Counted from the first letter of the stretch, positions 19,825-29,690 are shown. The stretch is DNA of 64,000 nt from Coprococcus phoceensis (GCF_900104635.1 NZ_FNWC01000007.1:682001-746000); one strand, 5' to 3'. A program made the numbers and translations. Notes: generated by a model not told the origin, from the sequence alone.

Positions 19825-20988
19825 ATGTATAAATTTCATTGTTTAAATCCAATTGCAGAAGTAGGCTTAAACCAGTTTACAGGCGAGTATGAAGCTGAAG
19901 GAAAGTTAGAAGGTGTAGACGCAGTGCTTGTGAGAAGCGCTGCAATGCATGAGTTGGAATTTGATAAAGAGTTAAAAGTAATCGCACGTGCAGGAGCAGG
20001 CGTGAATAACATTCCACTTGACAGATGTGCAGAAGAAGGAATTGTTGTATTTAATACACCGGGAGCAAATGCAAATGGTGTAAAGGAACTTGTGATTGCA
20101 GGTATGCTGCTCGCATCCAGAGATATTATCGGGGGAATCAACTGGGTGCAGGAGCACGAAGAAGACGGTGATGTGGCAAAACATGCGGAGAAACAAAAAA
20201 AGGCATTTGCGGGCTGTGAATTGGAAGGAAAGAAACTTGGAGTGATCGGTCTTGGCGCAATTGGTGTTCTCGTTGCAAACGCAGCAGCTCATCTTGGCAT
20301 GGATGTATACGGTTATGACCCTTATATTTCGGTAGATGCAGCCTGGAAATTATCAAGAAATATTTACCATGCAAAAACAGTGGATGAATTGTATAAAGAA
20401 TGTGATTACATTACAATTCATGTTCCGGCACTGGAGAGCACAAAAGGAATGATCAATAAAGATGCGATCAGTTTGATGAAAAAAGATGTGGTTGTATTGA
20501 ACTTCGCACGAGATGTGCTTGTGAACGAAGAAGATATGATCGACGCACTGGAAAGCGGAAAGGTGAAACGGTATGTCACAGATTTCCCGAATCCATTGGT
20601 AGCAGGCGTGAAAGGAACGATTGTGATTCCGCATTTAGGGGCATCTACAGAGGAATCGGAGGATAATTGTGCAAAGATGGCAGTAAAAGAAGTGATGGAT
20701 TTCCTGGAAAACGGGAATATTAGAAATTCTGTCAACTATCCGAACTGCGATATGGGATACCGTGATGGAAAGACAAGAATCACGATTCTCCATCACAATG
20801 TACCGAATATGATTGGTCAGTTCACAACCTTGCTTGCAGAGGCAGGAGTGAATATTTCTGACATGACAAATAAGAGTAAGAAGGAATACGCTTATACGAT
20901 GATTGATATTGAAGGCGGATTGAACGAAGAGATTAAAGAAAAATTGGGCACGATAAAGGATGTTTTAAGAGTTCGTGTGATTGAATAG
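19825..20988 (+). CDS. serA: D-3-phosphoglycerate dehydrogenase with ACT domain
   Basis: 387 aa. First step of serine synthesis. The NAD motif GLGAIGVLVAN is at about 141-151, catalytic Arg in NFARDVLV (about 226), and the catalytic His in IPHLGASTEES (about 269). A C-terminal ACT domain (about 312-387, starting ITILHHNVPNMIGQ) probably binds serine for feedback control. No intervening ASB domain is obvious. The gene ends at a hairpin terminator. Confidence 0.95.
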   Translation: MYKFHCLNPIAEVGLNQFTGEYEAEGKLEGVDAVLVRSAAMHELEFDKELKVIARAGAGVNNIPLDRCAEEGIVVFNTPGANANGVKELVIAGMLLASRDIIGGINWVQEHEEDGDVAKHAEKQKKAFAGCELEGKKLGVIGLGAIGVLVANAAAHLGMDVYGYDPYISVDAAWKLSRNIYHAKTVDELYKECDYITIHVPALESTKGMINKDAISLMKKDVVVLNFARDVLVNEEDMIDALESGKVKRYVTDFPNPLVAGVKGTIVIPHLGASTEESEDNCAKMAVKEVMDFLENGNIRNSVNYPNCDMGYRDGKTRITILHHNVPNMIGQFTTLLAEAGVNISDMTNKSKKEYAYTMIDIEGGLNEEIKEKLGTIKDVLRVRVIE

Positions 20989-20994
20989 GAAAAA

Positions 20995-21034
20995 GGCTGC
21001 AAGTTCAGAGATGGATTTGCAGTCTTCTTTTTTT
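20995..21034 (+). terminator. Rho-independent terminator after serA
   Basis: GGCTGCAA (20995-21002) pairs with TTGCAGTC (21017-21024, one G-U), followed by TTCTTTTTTT. Confidence 0.85.
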
Positions 21035-21103
21035 ACAACAAAATTGTAGCAAAACGTAGCAAATACGTAACATTTTTTTAAGGGGTTCTTAAGGGCAGAA
21101 ACA

Positions 21104-21132
21104 TTGCAATACAAACAGAAGTGGACTATAAT
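21104..21132 (+). promoter_or_regulatory. SigA-type promoter of the polysaccharide deacetylase gene
   Basis: TTGCAA (21104-21109), 17-nt spacer, perfect TATAAT (21127-21132). The -35 coincides with an in-frame TTG that could be mistaken for the gene's start, so this promoter settles the start at 21167. Confidence 0.7.
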
Positions 21133-21166
21133 AAATTTTGCAAACAAAAGTAGGAGTACGAGTGAT

Positions 21167-22594
21167 ATGTTTAGGGTGAGAAAAGGAATAAGGTACAGAA
21201 GAAGAAAAAAGATTGCAGTTGGGATTGTATTGGTTACAATATTGCTTATCTTGTTAGGGGGACTGATTTTTAGAATCGCAAAGAGAACGATTCCGGAAGT
21301 GATTTTAAAAGTGAAAAATGTGTCAATTCTTCAAGATGAGGAGATTCCGCAGATTCAGGCTGCCGCTTCTTGTAAGGACGAAAAATACAGTGAGAAAGAA
21401 CTGGAAAAAGGATATACTGTGAAAGATTTTGTGAAGGATTTGAATGCGGGGAAAGGATATCGGCTAACATATGAGATTGATCAGACAAAAGAAGGAGAGT
21501 ATCCAATTACCATTTCTTTTGAAAAAGATTTGAAGAAAAAAATAGATAAGAAATGGAGAAAAAAGCTAAAGGTTCAGGTGAAAAACGGCACTTGCCAAGT
21601 TAAGAATAAATACGGGACTTGGGAAGATAAAAAATTTAAAAAGTGGGACGGTACCTATGCGGCATCAGAATTTGTTCTTTCAAAAGAGAAGACATATTAC
21701 ATAGATGAGAATGGAGAGATGGTAACAGGATGGAAAGATATCGATAATTTCCGCTATTTTTTCGATGAGAATGGAGAGATGAGTATTGGTTGGAAAGAGA
21801 CAAAGGAAGGTACTTACTATTTTCAGGAAGATGGGAAGATGAGTGTTGGCTGGCAAAAGATAGGGGAAGATACTTATTACTTTGACAAAGAGGGAAAGAT
21901 GCTGACAGGAAAGCAGAGAGTATTTCAGTTGGACTGCGTATTTGGCAAAGATGGGAAATTACAGTCAAAGGCGAGCAAGGTGGATCCGGAGAAACCGATG
22001 GTTGCGTTGACATTTGATGATGGACCGGGAAAATACACGGATTCTCTTTTGGATAAATTGGAGGAGTATGGTGCAAGGGCTACCTTCTTTATGGTTGGAA
22101 CGAATGCGGCGAAGTATCCGGATACCATTAAGCGAATGGAAGAGATTGGATGCGAAATTGGTAATCATACGACGAATCATAAAAATCTCGTCAAACTAGA
22201 TGATGCAAGTGTCAAAGAAGAGATTCAGTCTACAGATGCAGCGATTGCGGCAGCAGTGGGACATGGAGCAAGTCTGTTGCGTCCGCCGTTTGGCTCTTAT
22301 AACGACAAGGTGAAGAGTTTGGCAGGAAAGCCGGTCATCATGTGGTCTTTAGATACGCTTGACTGGAAGAAAAAGGATGCGGCATTGATTAGAGATTACG
22401 TCCTTGAGACGGTCAGTGATGGAGATGTGATTTTGCTTCATGATATACATGACTTTTCCGTAAATGCGGCATTTGAGTTAATCCCAAAACTGATTGAACA
22501 AGGATATCAGCTGGTGACAGTGAGTGAGCTTGCAGAAGCAAGAGGAATCTCGCTGGAAAATGGAGTGCGTTATTCACAGTTTTATAAACAATAG
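21167..22594 (+). CDS. Membrane-anchored polysaccharide deacetylase with cell-wall-binding repeats
   Basis: 475 aa. An Arg/Lys-rich start and one transmembrane helix (about 16-37) are followed by a linker domain. Four choline-binding-type repeats come next (about 177-262; pattern TYYFDKEGKMLTGW with Tyr/Phe and Gly-Trp pairs). The C-terminal NodB deacetylase domain (from about 278) has TFDDGPG, HTTNH, LLRPPFGSYN and LLHDIHD, the metal and catalytic motifs. Likely removes acetyl groups from peptidoglycan or another wall glycan outside the cell. The ATG at 21167 has TAGGAG upstream and lies 35 nt after the -10. Confidence 0.92.
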   Translation: MFRVRKGIRYRRRKKIAVGIVLVTILLILLGGLIFRIAKRTIPEVILKVKNVSILQDEEIPQIQAAASCKDEKYSEKELEKGYTVKDFVKDLNAGKGYRLTYEIDQTKEGEYPITISFEKDLKKKIDKKWRKKLKVQVKNGTCQVKNKYGTWEDKKFKKWDGTYAASEFVLSKEKTYYIDENGEMVTGWKDIDNFRYFFDENGEMSIGWKETKEGTYYFQEDGKMSVGWQKIGEDTYYFDKEGKMLTGKQRVFQLDCVFGKDGKLQSKASKVDPEKPMVALTFDDGPGKYTDSLLDKLEEYGARATFFMVGTNAAKYPDTIKRMEEIGCEIGNHTTNHKNLVKLDDASVKEEIQSTDAAIAAAVGHGASLLRPPFGSYNDKVKSLAGKPVIMWSLDTLDWKKKDAALIRDYVLETVSDGDVILLHDIHDFSVNAAFELIPKLIEQGYQLVTVSELAEARGISLENGVRYSQFYKQ

Positions 22595-22595
22595 A

Positions 22596-22634
22596 AAAAG
22601 CTTGTAAGTATGTTTGAGGTACTTACAAGCTTTT
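22596..22634. terminator. Bidirectional terminator between deacetylase and prs
   Basis: A 15-bp perfect inverted repeat: AAAAGCTTGTAAGTA at 22596-22610 and its complement at 22620-22634, with a 9-nt loop. A/T-runs inside the stem provide U tracts in both directions for the two converging genes. Confidence 0.9.
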
Positions 22635-22640
22635 GCTTAA

Positions 22641-23819
22641 TTATTGTTGATCTTTCTGATGTTTTTCAAGCAATTTATGAATCTTATCGGTTGGATTCAT
22701 GACAGAACCGATGGTAATGTCATGATTCAAAGAATCAATGATAAGTGCAAGGAATTTGCTCATATCTGCCATAACAAAATATGGTTTTTCATATAATTCG
22801 GATGGAAGGTATGTCAAGTTCGTTGTAATGACACGATCGATGTAGCCTTTTTCGTAATAATCGTCAAATTTTGCAAAGCCATCTGTAAATAATCCAAAGG
22901 TTGTGCAGACAAATACACGGTTAGCGCCGCGTTCTTTAATCTGTTTTGCAACATCTAACATACTTTCTCCGGAAGAAATCATATCATCGATAATGATTGC
23001 ATTCTTTCCGGCAAGATCATCACCTAAAAATTCATGTGCCACGATTGGATTTTTTCCATTTACAATTGTAGAGTAGTCGCGACGTTTGTAGAACATACCC
23101 ATATCTACGCCTAAAACGTTTGAAAAATAAACGGCACGGTGCATAGCGCCTTCATCCGGACTGATGATCATCAGGTGATCCTTGTCCACTTTCAAATCCG
23201 GCTCTGCGCGGAGCAAAGCTTTCATAAACTGATATGGCGGTGTAAAGTTATCGAATCCTTTGAGCGGAATTGCATTTTGTACACGTGGGTCGTGCGCATC
23301 AAATGTGATGATATTCGATACACCCATTGCTGTAAGTTCTTCTAATGCAAATGCACAGTCAAGAGACTCTCTCTTTGTCCGTTTGTGTTGACGACTTTCA
23401 TACAAGAATGGCATAATAACGTTGATGCGGCGTGCTTTTCCGGTAGCAGCCGAGATAATACGTTTTAAATCCTGATAATGGTCATCTGGTGACATGTGGT
23501 TTTTATGTCCGTTTACAGAGTATGTAAGGCTGTAGTTACATACATCTACCATGATGAATAAGTCTGTGCCGCGGATGGATTCGCGAAGCATACCTTTTGC
23601 TTCACCTGAACCAAAACGAGGGCACGCGCTGTCGACTAAATAGTTCTCCAGACGGTAATTTGCAATTGAAGCGGAATCCGGCCATTTTTCAACTGCATTC
23701 TGGCGAAAGGAAACGATGTAGTCATTTACTTTTTGACCAAGTTCTTTGCAACTATCCAATGCGGCTATTTTAAGAGGAGCAATTGGAAGTGCTTTTTCTA
23801 ATAATGTGATATTTGCCAT
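22641..23819 (-). CDS. prs: Ribose-phosphate pyrophosphokinase (long form)
   Basis: 392 aa. Makes PRPP from ribose 5-phosphate and ATP. Seen: the catalytic-loop region with RKDH-equivalent residues ESRQHKRTKRESLDCAFALEEL, and the PRPP-binding motif IIIDDMISSGESMLDVA. It is about 75 residues longer than the common 315-aa enzyme, a form usual in Lachnospiraceae. The ATG at 23819 is preceded by GGAGG at 5 nt. Upstream in-frame ATGs up to 23894 would overlap the predicted promoter. Confidence 0.88.
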   Translation of the reverse strand: MANITLLEKALPIAPLKIAALDSCKELGQKVNDYIVSFRQNAVEKWPDSASIANYRLENYLVDSACPRFGSGEAKGMLRESIRGTDLFIMVDVCNYSLTYSVNGHKNHMSPDDHYQDLKRIISAATGKARRINVIMPFLYESRQHKRTKRESLDCAFALEELTAMGVSNIITFDAHDPRVQNAIPLKGFDNFTPPYQFMKALLRAEPDLKVDKDHLMIISPDEGAMHRAVYFSNVLGVDMGMFYKRRDYSTIVNGKNPIVAHEFLGDDLAGKNAIIIDDMISSGESMLDVAKQIKERGANRVFVCTTFGLFTDGFAKFDDYYEKGYIDRVITTNLTYLPSELYEKPYFVMADMSKFLALIIDSLNHDITIGSVMNPTDKIHKLLEKHQKDQQ

Positions 23820-23856
23820 AGGGGCCTCCATAAAAATAAATTCTTTTAACATACCC

Positions 23857-23885
23857 ATATTAGCAAAAAAAATCATTTGCTTCAA
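23857..23885 (-). promoter_or_regulatory. SigA-type promoter of prs
   Basis: Minus strand TTGAAG (23880-23885), 17-nt spacer, TAATAT (23857-23862). It is back-to-back with the der promoter, 16 nt away. Confidence 0.55.
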
Positions 23886-23901
23886 GAATTTCATGTGGAA
23901 A

Positions 23902-23930
23902 TTGCTTTTTTTCGAAAAATTTAGTATGAT
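23902..23930 (+). promoter_or_regulatory. SigA-type promoter of der-plsY-gpsA
   Basis: TTGCTT (23902-23907), 17-nt spacer, TATGAT (23925-23930). Confidence 0.6.
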
Positions 23931-23974
23931 AGAGATTAGAATTAGTATAAATAGTAATTAATAGGAGAAAAAAT

Positions 23975-25303
23975 ATGAGTAAACCAATTGTAGCAATCGT
24001 CGGAAGACCGAATGTAGGGAAGTCGACATTATTTAATGCACTGGCGGGAGAGATGATTTCCATCGTAAAAGATACGCCGGGTGTGACAAGAGATAGAATC
24101 TATGCAGAAGTAACATGGCTGGATAAAGAATTTACAATGATTGATACCGGAGGAATCGAACCGGACAGCAAAGATATTATTTTATCGCAGATGAGAGAAC
24201 AGGCTCAGATTGCCATTGATACAGCTGATGTCATTGTTTTTATTACAGATGTGAGACAGGGACTTGTAGATGCAGATTCCAAGGTTGCAGATATGCTAAG
24301 ACGCTCCGGAAAGCCGGTTGTGCTTGTTGTCAATAAAGTGGACAGCTTCCAGAAGCTTATGCCGGATGTGTACGAATTTTATAATTTAGGAATCGGTGAC
24401 CCAATCCCGATTTCGGCAGCATCCAGACTTGGTATCGGTGATATGCTTGATGAAGTAGTGAAATTCTTCCCGGAGGGAAATGCGACGGAAGAAGAGGATG
24501 AAAGACCAAGAATTGCAATTGTGGGTAAACCAAATGTTGGAAAATCTTCTATTGTCAATAAATTGCTTGGTGAGAACCGTGTGATTGTATCCGATGTTGC
24601 AGGCACGACACGTGATGCAATTGATACTGCAATCAAATATCATGGAAAAGAATATGTGTTTATTGATACAGCAGGTCTGCGAAGAAAGAATAAGATTAAA
24701 GAAGAGCTGGAGCGATATAGTATCATTCGTACTGTGACAGCGGTGGAACGTGCCGACGTTGTCTTAATGGTGATCGATGCGGTAGAAGGAATCACAGAGC
24801 AGGATGCAAAGATCGCCGGAATTGCCCATGAAAGAGGAAAAGGAATTATCATTGTTGTCAATAAATGGGATGCGATTGAGAAACATGATAAGACAATGTA
24901 CGAGTATGAGAAAAAGATTCGTCAGACATTGGCGTATATGCCATATGCAGAGATTATGTATGTGTCTGCAGCGACAGGACAGCGCCTGAACAAGCTTTAT
25001 GAGATGATTGATGTCGTGATGGAGAATCAGACGCTTCGTGTGGCTACAGGTGTTCTCAATGAGATCATGGCAGAGGCAGTTGCGATGCAGCAGCCGCCGT
25101 CGGATAAAGGAAAGCGTTTGAAATTGTACTATATTACACAGGTAGCGGTAAAACCGCCGACATTTGTTATCTTTGTGAATGATAAGGAATTGATGCACTT
25201 TTCATATACAAGATATTTGGAGAATAAGATTAGAGAAGCGTTTGGCTTTAAGGGAACTTCACTGAAATTTTTCATCCGCGAGCGAAAGGAAAAGGAGCGT
25301 TAG
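23975..25303 (+). CDS. der: Ribosome biogenesis GTPase Der (EngA)
   Basis: 442 aa. Two tandem G domains act in 50S subunit assembly. The first P-loop is GRPNVGKST (about 9-17), the second GKPNVGKSS (about 181-189). NKVD and NKWD specificity motifs, DTGG and DTAG switch motifs, and a C-terminal KH-like domain are present. It starts a der-plsY-gpsA-spoIVA cluster known from many Firmicutes. Confidence 0.97.
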   Translation: MSKPIVAIVGRPNVGKSTLFNALAGEMISIVKDTPGVTRDRIYAEVTWLDKEFTMIDTGGIEPDSKDIILSQMREQAQIAIDTADVIVFITDVRQGLVDADSKVADMLRRSGKPVVLVVNKVDSFQKLMPDVYEFYNLGIGDPIPISAASRLGIGDMLDEVVKFFPEGNATEEEDERPRIAIVGKPNVGKSSIVNKLLGENRVIVSDVAGTTRDAIDTAIKYHGKEYVFIDTAGLRRKNKIKEELERYSIIRTVTAVERADVVLMVIDAVEGITEQDAKIAGIAHERGKGIIIVVNKWDAIEKHDKTMYEYEKKIRQTLAYMPYAEIMYVSAATGQRLNKLYEMIDVVMENQTLRVATGVLNEIMAEAVAMQQPPSDKGKRLKLYYITQVAVKPPTFVIFVNDKELMHFSYTRYLENKIREAFGFKGTSLKFFIRERKEKER

Positions 25304-25307
25304 TAGT

Positions 25308-25949
25308 ATGGAACGTTTGATTTGTGTTGTAATCGGATATCTGTTTGGCTTGTTTCAGACAGGGTACTTTTATGGAAAATTAAAACACATTGACATCAGA
25401 CAACATGGAAGCGGCAATGCCGGGACGACAAACGCTCTCAGAACGTTAGGATGGACCGCGGGGGCAATCACCTTTTTGGGCGATTGCCTGAAATGTGTTG
25501 CAGCAGTTGCAGTTGTGTACTGGCTGTACGGCTCTACACATGATAATATCAGTCTGCTTGCAATGTATGCCGGGATGGGCGCAGTACTTGGACACAATTT
25601 TCCCTTTTATTTAAAATTCAAAGGAGGAAAAGGAATTGCGGCGACAGCAGGATTGATTCTTGCTACGAATCCGATTATGATGCTGATTGCGGCTATTGTA
25701 TTTATTTTGGTTGTGGCAGTGACCCGATACGTTTCGTTGGGGTCACTTATTCTAGTGGTATTGTTTTTGGCTGAAGTGATTGTGTATGGTCAGATGGGAG
25801 GATTTTCTCTGACACAGCCAGAATTATATGAAATGTATATGATTGCGTTTGTTTTGATGCTGATGGCATTTTACAGACATCGTGCAAACATCAAGCGTCT
25901 TTTGAACGGGACGGAAAATAAATTTGGAGCAGACAGGAAAACGAAATAG
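25308..25949 (+). CDS. plsY: Acyl-phosphate:glycerol-3-phosphate acyltransferase PlsY
   Basis: 213 aa membrane enzyme. Makes lysophosphatidate, the first step of phospholipid synthesis. Five hydrophobic segments and the three active-site loops are visible: GSGNAGTTNALRTLG (about 37-51), GHNFPFYLKFKGGKGIA (about 97-113), and a C-terminal RHRANIKRLLNGTE segment. gpsA, which makes its glycerol-3-phosphate substrate, follows 17 nt later. Confidence 0.95.
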   Translation: MERLICVVIGYLFGLFQTGYFYGKLKHIDIRQHGSGNAGTTNALRTLGWTAGAITFLGDCLKCVAAVAVVYWLYGSTHDNISLLAMYAGMGAVLGHNFPFYLKFKGGKGIAATAGLILATNPIMMLIAAIVFILVVAVTRYVSLGSLILVVLFLAEVIVYGQMGGFSLTQPELYEMYMIAFVLMLMAFYRHRANIKRLLNGTENKFGADRKTK

Positions 25950-25966
25950 AGGCAGGAGGATATGGC

Positions 25967-26977
25967 ATGGCAAAAGCAGGCATCATGGGAGCCGGAAGCT
26001 GGGGAACAGCGTTGGCGTTATTACTGTATAAAAATGGGCATGAGGTTACTTTGTGGTCAATCAACAATGACGAGGTAGAGGAATTAAAAAAAGAAAGGGA
26101 ACACAAGAGCAAATTGCCGGGGGTGAAGATTCCAGAAGATTTGAGGATTACAAACAGTATGGAAGAAGCCGTTGCAGAGAAGGATTTTGTTGTCCTTGCA
26201 GTACCTTCACCATTTATCCGAAGCACAGCGAGAAATATGAAGCCGTATGTGGTTAAACATCAAAAGCTTATCAATGTGGCAAAAGGAATTGAGGAGACGA
26301 CGCTTAAGACCCTTTCGGAACAGATTGAGGAAGAACTTCCGATGGCGGATGTAGCTGTGTTATCAGGACCGAGTCATGCAGAGGAAGTGGGCAGAGGACT
26401 TCCGACAACATGTGTTGTAGGCGCGAAGACAAAAGAGACAGCTGAATATCTTCAGAAGATGTTTATGAACGAAACATTCCGTGTGTATACAAGCCCGGAT
26501 ATTCTCGGAATAGAGGTAGGTGGAGCACTGAAAAATGTCATTGCACTCGCGGCTGGAATTGCGGATGGTCTCGGATACGGTGATAATACAAAGGCGGCGC
26601 TTATCACTCGTGGAATTGCGGAGATTGGAAGACTTGGTATCCAGATGGGCGGTAAGATGGAAAGCTTTACCGGACTTACCGGAATTGGAGATTTGATCGT
26701 GACCTGTGCAAGTGTACACAGTCGAAACCGAAAAGCCGGATACCTGATTGGACAGGGAAAGACGATGCAGGAAGCAATGGACGAAGTAAAGATGGTCGTG
26801 GAAGGTGTTTATTCTGCGAAGGCAGCAATGAAACTTGCAGAAAAATATGAGGTGTCCATGCCGATCATTGAGCAGGTAAATCAAGTGCTCTTTAAAGGAA
26901 AAGATGCCGCAAAGGCAGTTAACGAATTGATGTTAAGAGATGGAAAAATTGAACATAGTGACTTGCCGTGGGAGTAA
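25967..26977 (+). CDS. gpsA: Glycerol-3-phosphate dehydrogenase [NAD(P)+]
   Basis: 336 aa. Reduces dihydroxyacetone phosphate to glycerol 3-phosphate for lipid synthesis. The Rossmann motif GAGSWGTALALLL is at about 7-19, LSGPSHAEEV at about 137, and the active-site Lys region GGALKNVIALAAGIADGLG at about 185-203. AGGAGG precedes the ATG. Coupled to plsY by function and position. Confidence 0.97.
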   Translation: MAKAGIMGAGSWGTALALLLYKNGHEVTLWSINNDEVEELKKEREHKSKLPGVKIPEDLRITNSMEEAVAEKDFVVLAVPSPFIRSTARNMKPYVVKHQKLINVAKGIEETTLKTLSEQIEEELPMADVAVLSGPSHAEEVGRGLPTTCVVGAKTKETAEYLQKMFMNETFRVYTSPDILGIEVGGALKNVIALAAGIADGLGYGDNTKAALITRGIAEIGRLGIQMGGKMESFTGLTGIGDLIVTCASVHSRNRKAGYLIGQGKTMQEAMDEVKMVVEGVYSAKAAMKLAEKYEVSMPIIEQVNQVLFKGKDAAKAVNELMLRDGKIEHSDLPWE

Positions 26978-27004
26978 AAGGAATTAAAAACAAGAGAATA
27001 TAGT

Positions 27005-27033
27005 ACATATCAAACCAATTGGCTGCATACACT
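27005..27033 (+). promoter_or_regulatory. SigE-like sporulation promoter of spoIVA
   Basis: The -10 CATACACT (27026-27033) fully matches the Bacillus SigE consensus CATACAHT. The -35 ACATATC (27005-27011) matches 5 of 7 positions of KMATATT, and the spacer is 14 nt, as expected. Transcription would begin near 27040, about 20 nt before the spoIVA ATG. Confidence 0.65.
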
Positions 27034-27060
27034 GTACAAGTGAATAGCAGGAGGGATCAT

Positions 27061-28533
27061 ATGGAAGTATTCGATGTTTATAAAGATATACAGGCGAGAA
27101 CCAACGGAGAAATTTATCTTGGGGTGGTGGGACCGGTAAGAACCGGAAAATCTACTTTTATCAAACGATTTATGGACTTGTTAGTTTTGCCAAAGATAGA
27201 GGATGAACATAGTAGACAGCGGACAAAAGATGAGTTGCCTCAGTCTGCATCCGGGAAAACAATCATGACGACGGAACCGAAATTTGTACCGAAAGAGGCA
27301 GCGGAAATTTCACTCATGGATGATGTGACAGTAAAAGTACGCCTGATAGACTGTGTCGGCTATATGGTGAAAGGTGCGGCGGGACACACAGAGAATGAGG
27401 AAGAACGCCAGGTAAAGACACCGTGGTTTGACTATGAGATTCCATTTACAAAAGCAGCAAGCATTGGAACACAGAAAGTGATTCATGATCATGCCACGAT
27501 TGGAATCATAATCACAACAGACGGAACAATCTGTGATCTTAAGAGAGAGAATTATATCGAGGCAGAAGATAAGACAATCCGGGAACTGCAATCTATCGGG
27601 AAACCGTTTGTCGTACTTGTAAATTCAAAAAGACCATATGGGGAAGAGGCAAAGCAGGCGGCGGAAAGTATAAGGCAAAAGCATGGGGTTACGGCGATGG
27701 CGCTTAACTGTGAACAACTGCGGGAGGAGGATATTCACCGGATCATGGAAAATGTACTGTTTGAATTTCCTATTTCGGAAGTGGAGTTTTATATTCCAAA
27801 GTGGGTGGAGATGTTGTCTCGGGAACATAAGATCAAAGCGGATCTGCTTTGGCATATAAAAGAGATGATGAAAGATTTTTCGGAAATCAAAGATGCGGTA
27901 AGAGGAATAGCAAGACCAGACAGCATGTACATAAAAGAGATGAAGGTAGATGATGTGGCGTTGGATACCGGATGTGTAAAAGTACGGATTCAGGTGGCGG
28001 ATAATTATTACTACGAGATGTTAAGTGAGTTGACTGGAACGTCTATTGAAGGAGAATACGAACTGATCCGTACGATGAAGGAGATGGCGGCTCTTCGCAA
28101 AGAATATGAAGGCGTAAAAGATGCGATGGAATCGGTAAAAATGAAGGGTTATGGCGTGGTGAGCCCGAGAAAAGAAGAAATCCAATTGGAGGAACCGGTT
28201 ATTATCAAGCAGGGGAATAAATATGGTGTGAAAATTCATTCCGAAGCACCGTCGATTCATATGATCCGGGCAAATATAGAGACGGAGATTGCACCGATTG
28301 TGGGCAGTGAGCAGCAGGCAAATGATTTAGTCAATTATATCAAAGATGCAAGTGCAACAGAAGAAGGTGTGTGGGGCACTAACATTTTCGGAAAATCCAT
28401 TGAAGAGCTTGTGACGGATGGCATGCGTAATAAGCTTATCGCAATCAACGATGAGAGCCAGTCGAAATTGCAGGATACAATGCAGAAAATTGTAAACGAC
28501 AGCAATGGGGGAATGGTTTGTATTATCATTTGA
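27061..28533 (+). CDS. spoIVA: Stage IV sporulation protein A, spore coat basement-layer ATPase
   Basis: 490 aa, the usual length. It polymerises on the outer forespore membrane in an ATP-dependent way and anchors coat and cortex assembly. A Walker A-type GPVRTGKSTF lies at about 24-33, followed by conserved IDCVGYMVKGAAGH and TTDGTI segments. The C-terminus ends hydrophobic (GGMVCIII), as in the family. AGGAGGG lies 5 nt before the ATG at 27061; the open frame upstream to 27019 overlaps the promoter and is not used. Marks the organism as a spore former. Confidence 0.97.
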   Translation: MEVFDVYKDIQARTNGEIYLGVVGPVRTGKSTFIKRFMDLLVLPKIEDEHSRQRTKDELPQSASGKTIMTTEPKFVPKEAAEISLMDDVTVKVRLIDCVGYMVKGAAGHTENEEERQVKTPWFDYEIPFTKAASIGTQKVIHDHATIGIIITTDGTICDLKRENYIEAEDKTIRELQSIGKPFVVLVNSKRPYGEEAKQAAESIRQKHGVTAMALNCEQLREEDIHRIMENVLFEFPISEVEFYIPKWVEMLSREHKIKADLLWHIKEMMKDFSEIKDAVRGIARPDSMYIKEMKVDDVALDTGCVKVRIQVADNYYYEMLSELTGTSIEGEYELIRTMKEMAALRKEYEGVKDAMESVKMKGYGVVSPRKEEIQLEEPVIIKQGNKYGVKIHSEAPSIHMIRANIETEIAPIVGSEQQANDLVNYIKDASATEEGVWGTNIFGKSIEELVTDGMRNKLIAINDESQSKLQDTMQKIVNDSNGGMVCIII

Positions 28534-28571
28534 GATAAAGCTCTTGACGTTTGCGGCAATAAAAGTAAAAA

Positions 28572-28622
28572 AACACACTTAAAGACGGGGGAAAAAAGTT
28601 TTCTCCCGTCTTTAAGTGTGTT
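28572..28622. repeat. Long near-perfect inverted repeat downstream of spoIVA
   Basis: The 18-nt arms 28572-28589 and 28605-28622 are perfectly complementary, and the helix can extend inward to about 24 bp with one G-U, leaving a 3-nt loop. On the plus strand it is not followed by a T-run. On the minus strand it is followed by TTTTTTACTTTT. Its right arm overlaps the spacer of the putative promoter of the next gene. It could be a spoIVA transcript end, an operator, or an mRNA-protecting hairpin. Confidence 0.7.
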
Positions 28623-28627
28623 ATACT
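28599..28627 (+). promoter_or_regulatory. Putative promoter of the threonine aldolase-molybdopterin operon
   Basis: TATACT at 28622-28627 is a good -10. The -35 at the right distance (TTTTCT, 28599-28604, 17-nt spacer) is poor, which suggests an activator or a weak promoter. Confidence 0.38.
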
Positions 28628-28650
28628 ATAAAAACAGGAGGATGAAAAAG

Positions 28651-29679
28651 ATGATTCGTTTTAATTGTGATTATAATGAGGGAGCACACCCTCGTGTTTT
28701 AGAGGCACTTGTAAAAACTAATATGGAGCAGACACCGGGATATGGTGAAGATCCATATTGCGAAAAGGCAGCAAAAGTAATCAAGGATTTGTGTAAAAAG
28801 GAAGATGCAGCAGTGCATTTTCTTGTGGGAGGCACACAGGCAAATCTGACGGTAATTTCATCAATTCTTCGCCCGTATCAGGCAGTGCTTTGTGTGGAAG
28901 AAGGTCATATCAATGTGCATGAGACAGGAGCTATTGAGGCATGTGGGCACAAGGTAATGACAGTTTCGGGGAAAGATGGAAAGATTGATGCAGAACAGAT
29001 TAAAGAAGTATATACACAGCACTGGTCCGACAGTTCACATGAACATATGACACAGCCAAAGCTTGTGTATATTTCCAACCCGACAGAACTTGGAACGATG
29101 TACAGCAAGGCGGAACTGGAAGCAATACGAAATGCATGCAATGAATGTGGGCTGTATTTGTTTTTAGACGGTGCAAGACTTGGATATGGGCTGATGGCAG
29201 AAGGAAATGATCTGACATTGGAAGTATTGGCAGAGAATTGTGATGTGTTTTACATCGGCGGAACGAAGGTGGGAGCATTGTTCGGAGAAGCGGTTGTTAT
29301 CTGCAATAAAGCGCTTCAGGAAGATTTTAGATATCTGATCAAGCAGAAGGGTGGTATGCTTGCAAAGGGAAGATTGCTGGGAATCCAGTTTTTAGAACTT
29401 TTAAAAGATGGCTTGTATTTTGAAATCGCAGGGCATGCAATCCGAATGGCAATGATCCTGAAAAAAGGACTTGAGGAAGCCGGATATTCATTTTTCATCG
29501 ACAGTGAAACCAACCAGCAGTTCGTGATTGTGTCTGATGAAAAATTGGAACAGCTGAAAGAAAAATATGCATATACATATCAGCAGCGATACGATGCGAC
29601 ATCCAGCGTGATTCGTCTTTGCACAAGCTGGGCGACAAAAGAGGAAGATGTTTATCAATTACTAGAGGATATGAGGTAG
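28651..29679 (+). CDS. Low-specificity threonine aldolase family protein (PLP)
   Basis: 342 aa fold-type I PLP enzyme. Probably cleaves L-threonine or allo-threonine to glycine and acetaldehyde. The N-terminus [17 protein letters not shown] resembles the family start, DGARLGYGL contains the cofactor Asp, and the Schiff-base Lys lies in [14 protein letters not shown] (about 205). Related beta-eliminating lyases cannot be excluded. The ATG at 28651 has AGGAGG 9 nt upstream; the in-frame ATG at 28642 would touch that site. The moaC-mogA fusion follows by 11 nt. Confidence 0.88.
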   Translation: MIRFNCDYNEGAHPRVLEALVKTNMEQTPGYGEDPYCEKAAKVIKDLCKKEDAAVHFLVGGTQANLTVISSILRPYQAVLCVEEGHINVHETGAIEACGHKVMTVSGKDGKIDAEQIKEVYTQHWSDSSHEHMTQPKLVYISNPTELGTMYSKAELEAIRNACNECGLYLFLDGARLGYGLMAEGNDLTLEVLAENCDVFYIGGTKVGALFGEAVVICNKALQEDFRYLIKQKGGMLAKGRLLGIQFLELLKDGLYFEIAGHAIRMAMILKKGLEEAGYSFFIDSETNQQFVIVSDEKLEQLKEKYAYTYQQRYDATSSVIRLCTSWATKEEDVYQLLEDMR

Positions 29680-29690
29680 GGAGACAAAAG

